Shown in pieces: positions 6,755-11,116 of a stretch of 11,116 bases of DNA. Both the position numbers and the translations under genes were made by a program. Position 1 is the first letter of the stretch. Each line of letters starts with the position of its first letter. The notes under the pieces were generated by a model. It was not told the origin of the DNA and searched no databases. It saw only the letters and a program-made list of their open reading frames with translations. This DNA comes from Candidatus Rifleibacteriota bacterium (lineage in GTDB: Bacteria > Riflebacteria > Ozemobacteria > Ozemobacterales > Ozemobacteraceae), in assembly GCA_017526725.1 (NCBI GenBank), contig JAFXRA010000133.1, positions 1 to 11,116 on the forward strand, read 5' to 3'.

Positions 6755-8856
6755 GCAGCATAATTAAAACTAGAACTCAAGGCTTCAGAGTTTCCACATT
6801 CAGAAATCAGGAAGTTCATAAATATTATAGTCATTTGCAGTCGGTAATGCGCACTATCGATTCTAACGGCACTTATAATGAACTTTTTGCAAAGCCGGAA
6901 ATAGACGCGATGGCTGTTGGAGAGACCGAAATTGAATGGACTTGTTCAGGTAACGGCAAGGCTGTTCATATTTCTCAGCTTTCTGAATCAGAAAGAAATA
7001 GATTTGAGAAAATGGTTTCAGATGCATTTACGCATATTGAAGCCTATATTGCTGAAAACAGAACTAAATCTGGAAAAAATCGTGATTATGCACAGTTTTT
7101 ATCAATAGTCGGCAAACGTCCAGATTCTAATCAGATTTGGGTTATTAACGGCAAACCTATTATTGTTCAGTGGGGTTTTGTTGATGAAAATGGTTTGATG
7201 GGAAGTTCAGGAATATATTCTGATTGGGACAGCTTTATAAAGGATATACGTAAAGTTGAACCAGAAAAGCCGAAGGAAGAACCTGTAATGGTTGTTGAGG
7301 AACCGGCAAAGACTGAACCCCTGAATGAAGCAGTAGTTGCAGCGCCAGCGGCGGCTTCCTCTTTATTTGCTGAACAGGAAAAACCTGCAGAACCAGCCCC
7401 TCAGCCAAAACCAGAGGAACCCAAGGCTGAGCCTGTTGAAAAGCAACAAGAACCCGCACCTAAAAAGGTTGATACAGAAGAAAAAAAGACTGTTTATGCC
7501 GGATTAGGCGGCTATGAATGGGTTAAATGGGTAGCAATTGCTCTTGCAATACTAATTTTATTATTGTTGCTTTTGAGGCTTCTTCCACAGCCTAGACATC
7601 CTAATGATTTATTAGGTCAGAATGGAACAAATATCGGTGCTATTAATGGCGGCGGTATGGGCGGCTCCGGCGGTGGTTCTGACGGTAGTGGCGCTGGCGG
7701 TGGAGATAATGGCGCTGGTGGAAATGGTGCAGGTAGCCAAGGCGGCGATAATGGTGCCGGCGGTCAGAATGGTGGCGGAAATCCTGCTGTTAATCCAAAT
7801 GAACCTTGCCCGGTATGTTCTAAGCCATTTGGAAATCATGGTCCGGAAGATTATAAAAAGTGTATTCGTCAAGCTTCTAAAGGAAACGGAGCAGGTAGCC
7901 AAGGTGGCACTAATGGTGCCGGTGGAAATGGCGCAGGCTCAGATCAGAATGGTATAGCTGGCGGCGCAGGCCAAGGCAGCCCAAGTGGTGCTGGTGCATC
8001 AAATGGTGGCGGCCAAGGCGGCGCTAATGGTGCCGGTGGAAATGGCGCTGGTTCAGATCAGAATGGTATAGCTGGCGGTGCTGGACAAGGCAGCCCAAGT
8101 GGTGCTGGTGCATCCAATGGTGGCGGACAAGGTGGCTCTGATGGCGCTAGTTCTAATGGCGGTGGCCAAGGTGGCTCTGATGGTGCTGGTTCTAACGGCG
8201 GTGCTCAAGGTGGCTCTAACGGCGCTGGAAATGGTGCTGGTTTAGGTAGCCCGGCTGGCTCAGATCAGAATGGTATAGCTGGTGGTGCAGGCCAAGGCAA
8301 CCCAAGTGGTACAAATGGCAATGGTGAAAATGGCATTCCATGTGATTCATGCGGCGGTAGCGGCGTTGATACTAATACTGGTAAGCCATGTCCTACTTGT
8401 GATGGAACTGGTAACGGTAGCTCGGGTAGCCCAGCAGGTTCAGACCAGAAGGGTATAACCGGTGGTGCAGGCCAAGGCAATCCAAGTGGTGCAAATGACG
8501 CTGGTGAAAATGCTGGTGAATCTGGCAATTCTGAAGGAAATGGCAGTGGAAGCGGCAATAATGATAAATCTGCTAGCAACGGTGAAAAAGGTTCTGGCGA
8601 TGAAAAGGCTGTTGAACCTTCCAAACAGCAAAAAGACGATAATGGTTTCAATCCTGAAGATGTTTGCCCCGTTTGTAGCAGACAGTTCAAGATTCACAGC
8701 GAAGAAGATCTGAAAAACTGTATTCTTGCTTCTCAAAGAGATAAGATAGAAGTTCAAAAGAAATTTGAAAGATTGAAATCTGCAACAACAAATTACAACA
8801 AAGCTGTTAAAGAATTAAATTCTGAAAATTCAGCAGATAATATAGGAGAAAAGTAA
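6751..8856 (+). CDS. SrfA-like single-pass membrane protein with Gly-rich repeats and zinc motifs
   Basis: A 701-residue protein. The N-terminal domain (about 1-165) has no signal peptide and contains a segment (124-143) with PDSNQIWVINGKP then QWGF, which recalls the N-terminal domain of SrfA-type proteins. A Pro/Glu-rich linker (about 165-245) carries an SSLFAE motif (203-208). One strong membrane helix lies at about 257-275. Residues about 290-600 are Gly/Ala/Asn/Ser-rich with internal repeats. Three Cys clusters punctuate the C-terminal part: CPVC-x6-H-x7-C at 353-371, a DnaJ-type pair CDSCGGSG (531-538) and CPTCDGTG (547-554), and a second CPVC-x6-H-x7-C at 639-657. A charged, coiled-coil-prone tail (about 658-701) follows. 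The clusters look zinc-binding. Flanking charges do not settle membrane orientation. Translation is coupled by ATGA upstream and TAATG downstream. A scaffold anchoring the SrfB/SrfC-like proteins at the membrane is inferred. Confidence 0.72.
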   Translation: MSSIIKTRTQGFRVSTFRNQEVHKYYSHLQSVMRTIDSNGTYNELFAKPEIDAMAVGETEIEWTCSGNGKAVHISQLSESERNRFEKMVSDAFTHIEAYIAENRTKSGKNRDYAQFLSIVGKRPDSNQIWVINGKPIIVQWGFVDENGLMGSSGIYSDWDSFIKDIRKVEPEKPKEEPVMVVEEPAKTEPLNEAVVAAPAAASSLFAEQEKPAEPAPQPKPEEPKAEPVEKQQEPAPKKVDTEEKKTVYAGLGGYEWVKWVAIALAILILLLLLLRLLPQPRHPNDLLGQNGTNIGAINGGGMGGSGGGSDGSGAGGGDNGAGGNGAGSQGGDNGAGGQNGGGNPAVNPNEPCPVCSKPFGNHGPEDYKKCIRQASKGNGAGSQGGTNGAGGNGAGSDQNGIAGGAGQGSPSGAGASNGGGQGGANGAGGNGAGSDQNGIAGGAGQGSPSGAGASNGGGQGGSDGASSNGGGQGGSDGAGSNGGAQGGSNGAGNGAGLGSPAGSDQNGIAGGAGQGNPSGTNGNGENGIPCDSCGGSGVDTNTGKPCPTCDGTGNGSSGSPAGSDQKGITGGAGQGNPSGANDAGENAGESGNSEGNGSGSGNNDKSASNGEKGSGDEKAVEPSKQQKDDNGFNPEDVCPVCSRQFKIHSEEDLKNCILASQRDKIEVQKKFERLKSATTNYNKAVKELNSENSADNIGEK
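7640..8530 (+). repeat. Gly-rich low-complexity coding repeat region
   Basis: In-frame repeats inside the membrane protein gene. A 114-bp (38-residue) unit occurs twice in tandem, with the shared SDQNGIAGGAGQG core starting at 7939 and 8053. The core recurs at 8260 (SDQNGIAGG) and 8440 (SDQKGITGG), followed each time by NPSG. Between them, 8119-8232 holds three copies of a 39-bp unit (GGGQGGSDGAxSN, the last shortened). Third-base differences between copies show that they are not all recent duplications. The tract suits slippage and recombination, so length may vary among strains. Confidence 0.85.
8844..8848 (+). promoter_or_regulatory. ribosome binding site for the srfC-like gene
   Basis: AGGAG sits seven bases before the ATG at 8856, inside the end of the upstream gene. 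With the TAATG stop/start overlap it fixes the start of the last gene. Confidence 0.7.
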
Positions 8857-11116
8857 TGCAGCAGGGAATGTTAAGACCAGAAGAACAAAAAATATTGCAG
8901 ACTGCTGATAATGTGGCAAATTTGCTGAATAGCAGTTCAGAATGGACTTCACAGTATTTGAAAGATATCCAGGTTCGAAAAGGCATGGAGCGCTTTCTTC
9001 ATGAAAAGCTGATTACTGTAAAAAAAATAAAGGAATCAGCTTATAGACCTGTTGCCTTAGGTATTTTCGGGGCAAGCCAGTGCGGCAAGTCCTATTTGAC
9101 TTCTGAATTAGTGCGTGGAAACGACAAAGCCTTGTCTGTTAAACTCAACGCTTTCGGTCAGCAGCCGAAAGGAAGAGATTATTTGGAAGAAATAAACCCA
9201 GCTGGCGGCCGTGAAAGCACAGCTATTGTCACAAGATTTACACTTAGACCTTATCAGACCATTCCTGGTTGTTCTGCTTTTGTTCGACTGATTACTTTGA
9301 CAGACATTATTAAAATTTTCATGAATGGTTTCCTTTTCGAGTGTCAGTCAGATTTTATGCCGACTTCAGAAGAACTTCAGAAACTCAAAGGTCAGTTCAA
9401 ATCTAGTGCTGGAAAGCCAAATAACAGTCCGCTGCTTTCTGAAGACGATGTCTGGGATTTGCAGGACTATGTTAAAAAGCATTTCCATAACCAGTTTGTT
9501 AAAATGCTTGATGACATCAACTATTGGGGCATTTTGGTTAATGAAATCAGATTTTTGCCAGCAGACAATCAAATTAAATATCTGGAATGGCTTTGGGGCA
9601 AGTTTTCTAAGATAACTGAATTATTCAGATTTTTACATAAGGAACTGGGACAACTTGGCGGTCAAGTGGTCGGAATATTTGACGATGCTCTTTTGCCTAG
9701 AACCAATTCAATTATAGATGTTCAGCGACTTTCTATGCTGATGAAACCTGGCAATAAAAAGTGTTCTATTGCTTTGGCAAACGGTGGTCAGATACAGATG
9801 GACGGCTCAACTCTCTGTGCTTTGACTGCTGAGCTTATATTGCAGGCTGATACCACAGATAATGAAAGCCTTTTAAATAAATTTGACGTTTTGGATTTCC
9901 CTGGAGCCCGTTCTAGAGCACAGGTATATGATGAAGCAAGAATAATGAAGTCTCACGAAGCTTTGGTTGAAGTGTTCCTGAGAGGTAAGGTTGCCTATCT
10001 GTTCGACAGATTCTCTGATGACAGAGATGTTACCGCTTTATTGCTCTGTCAGGAAGGTGGCAATCAGGAAGCTAAGTCTCTTCCCTATATGATTAATAAA
10101 TGGGTTGAATGGAGCCACGGCAGAGACCCCAAGAGCAGAACAGGCAAGATTCCTCTGTTGTTCCATGTTTTCACAAAGTTTGATATGGATTTGGTTCACA
10201 AAAGAGGTGAAGACCCTTCAGTAAGATGGGACAGCCGCTTAAAGACCAACTTTGAAGAATTTATGGGTAGAGATGGCGATTGGGTCAATGAATGGACAGA
10301 AAATCAGCCTTTCCAAAACTGCTATTGGGTAAGAAATCCAGGTGTTGACCAGACTGTATTTGTAAGAGGCAAAGACGGTAAAGAATTTGTTAGAGATGAA
10401 GAAGAACTGCAAAAGATTTTCGCACAATACATCGCAAACGAAAACGTTAAACGACATTTTGCTAATCCCGAAGAATCCTGGAAAAAGGCCGCTTCACCAG
10501 ATTGTTCTGGAATTCAGTATTTGATTGAAAAGCTGAAAGCAGGTATAGATTCTAACACCAAGGTTAATCAGTTGTCTGAAAACCTGCAAATAATCTTTGC
10601 TGATACAAAGAAGAATTTACAGCGATACTATATTGGTAGCGATGTTACTAAGGCTAGAAATCTGGCTGAAGAAAGAGCTAAGAAGCTTATTATGCAACTC
10701 CAGAAAGTTATGATAAGCAAATATGCTCTTCCAAGAATTCTTGATGTAGATTGCTTCTCTGTTTCAACAAAGGCTGTTGAGGCAATTTATGACTCTATTG
10801 TAAACCCAATGATTTTGGGCGAAGACGAAGAGGAAGAAGCCGCTGCTCAAGAAGCTGCACCAATTTTTGATGAAGATATTTTTGATATTTTCGGTGATAA
10901 CAATAAGACAAATCAGCCGGAAAAACCTTCTAAACCTGTAGTTAAAAAAGGCGATTTGTTTGCTCAATCTGTATTAGACCGTTGGCAGAGCCAGTTGTCC
11001 AGTATGGCTCAAGATGAGGAATTCTTGGAAAAAACCGGATTATCCTCTGATTGGTTTGCTGAAACAACTCAGGAATTCATTAAAGGTGCTTCAAGGTTTG
11101 GTATAGAAAAGAAAAT
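8856..11116 (+). CDS. srfC: SrfC-like P-loop GTPase-type protein (3' truncated)
   Basis: Open to the right edge, with 753 residues visible and no stop. It resembles the SrfC 'putative virulence factor' family. A P-loop GASQCGKS (residues 72-79) follows a hydrophobic strand (ALGIFG). DFPG (347-350, in VLDFPGAR) fits the G3 DxxG motif. TKFD (440-443, after a hydrophobic strand) fits the G4 [NT]KxD motif, so GTP is the likely nucleotide. The roughly 270 residues between G1 and G3 are far more than in small GTPases and imply a large inserted helical region, as in some dynamin-like or multidomain GTPases. After a helical segment comes an acidic hinge (GEDEEEE, 655-661), an IFDEDIFDIFG stretch, and a GDLFAQ motif (699-704) echoing LF motifs in the two preceding genes. 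No membrane helix or signal peptide is seen. It is probably a cytoplasmic partner of the SrfB-like ATPase. The activity is unproven. Confidence 0.85.
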   Translation, partial: MQQGMLRPEEQKILQTADNVANLLNSSSEWTSQYLKDIQVRKGMERFLHEKLITVKKIKESAYRPVALGIFGASQCGKSYLTSELVRGNDKALSVKLNAFGQQPKGRDYLEEINPAGGRESTAIVTRFTLRPYQTIPGCSAFVRLITLTDIIKIFMNGFLFECQSDFMPTSEELQKLKGQFKSSAGKPNNSPLLSEDDVWDLQDYVKKHFHNQFVKMLDDINYWGILVNEIRFLPADNQIKYLEWLWGKFSKITELFRFLHKELGQLGGQVVGIFDDALLPRTNSIIDVQRLSMLMKPGNKKCSIALANGGQIQMDGSTLCALTAELILQADTTDNESLLNKFDVLDFPGARSRAQVYDEARIMKSHEALVEVFLRGKVAYLFDRFSDDRDVTALLLCQEGGNQEAKSLPYMINKWVEWSHGRDPKSRTGKIPLLFHVFTKFDMDLVHKRGEDPSVRWDSRLKTNFEEFMGRDGDWVNEWTENQPFQNCYWVRNPGVDQTVFVRGKDGKEFVRDEEELQKIFAQYIANENVKRHFANPEESWKKAASPDCSGIQYLIEKLKAGIDSNTKVNQLSENLQIIFADTKKNLQRYYIGSDVTKARNLAEERAKKLIMQLQKVMISKYALPRILDVDCFSVSTKAVEAIYDSIVNPMILGEDEEEEAAAQEAAPIFDEDIFDIFGDNNKTNQPEKPSKPVVKKGDLFAQSVLDRWQSQLSSMAQDEEFLEKTGLSSDWFAETTQEFIKGASRFGIEKK

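Noticed and set aside
7640..8530. Collagen-like protein
   Set aside because: Glycine is frequent but there is no sustained Gly-X-Y period, and the units are 13 and 38 residues long.
7612..8757. Long open frames on the minus strand and in another plus frame across the Gly-rich region
   Set aside because: They come from the repetitive GGN codons read in other frames. They have low-complexity composition, no ribosome sites, and conflict with the motif-bearing membrane protein.

Overview
The window is AT-rich bacterial DNA and every convincing gene lies on the + strand. It holds a complete aroA (EPSP synthase), a gene-free stretch of about 380 bases, and a tight six-gene operon whose last gene runs off the right edge. 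The operon is related to the srfABC 'virulence factor' group: an SrfB-type actin/Hsp70-fold protein, a membrane protein with an SrfA-like N-terminal domain, and an SrfC-type P-loop protein. The host cannot be named. The AT-rich, AGA-rich coding style, the intergenic palindromes and microsatellites, and the repeat-bearing aroA suggest a poorly sampled, probably Gram-negative gut or environmental lineage. A Lentisphaerota/PVC-like bacterium is a guess only.

Layout. 1-45: a 9-bp microsatellite and an extended -10 box so close to the aroA ATG that the message may be leaderless. 46-1479: aroA, with all signature motifs plus an in-frame insertion of about 60 residues carrying two copies of a 54-bp repeat. 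1480-1858: a 92-bp imperfect palindrome, a second tract of the same 9-bp repeat, three small stem-loops, and a good sigma70-type promoter (TTGACA, 17 bp, AATAAT) immediately before a TTG start. 1859-2992: a protein with an N-terminal helical domain and C-terminal Sel1 repeats. 2994-3221: a 75-residue two-helix membrane protein. 3221-5971: SrfB-like. 5990-6754: a protein with an LF-motif-rich disordered N-terminus and a C-terminus resembling the GrpE beta domain. 6751-8856: a single-pass membrane protein with a long Gly-rich repeat region, two copies of a C2HC motif and a DnaJ-type CxxCxGxG pair. 8856-end: SrfC-like GTPase-type protein, 3' truncated.

The operon genes abut or overlap (1-bp gap, then TAATG, 18 bp, ATGA, TAATG), so they are almost certainly co-transcribed and translationally coupled. 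Taken together they suggest a membrane-anchored machine: an Hsp70-like ATPase, a possible GrpE-like exchange factor, a membrane scaffold with a DnaJ-type zinc module, and a GTPase-like partner, with a Sel1 adaptor and a small membrane protein as accessories. The SrfB and SrfC assignments rest on visible motifs and family knowledge. The chaperone-triad reading is inference and is the main discovery candidate here.
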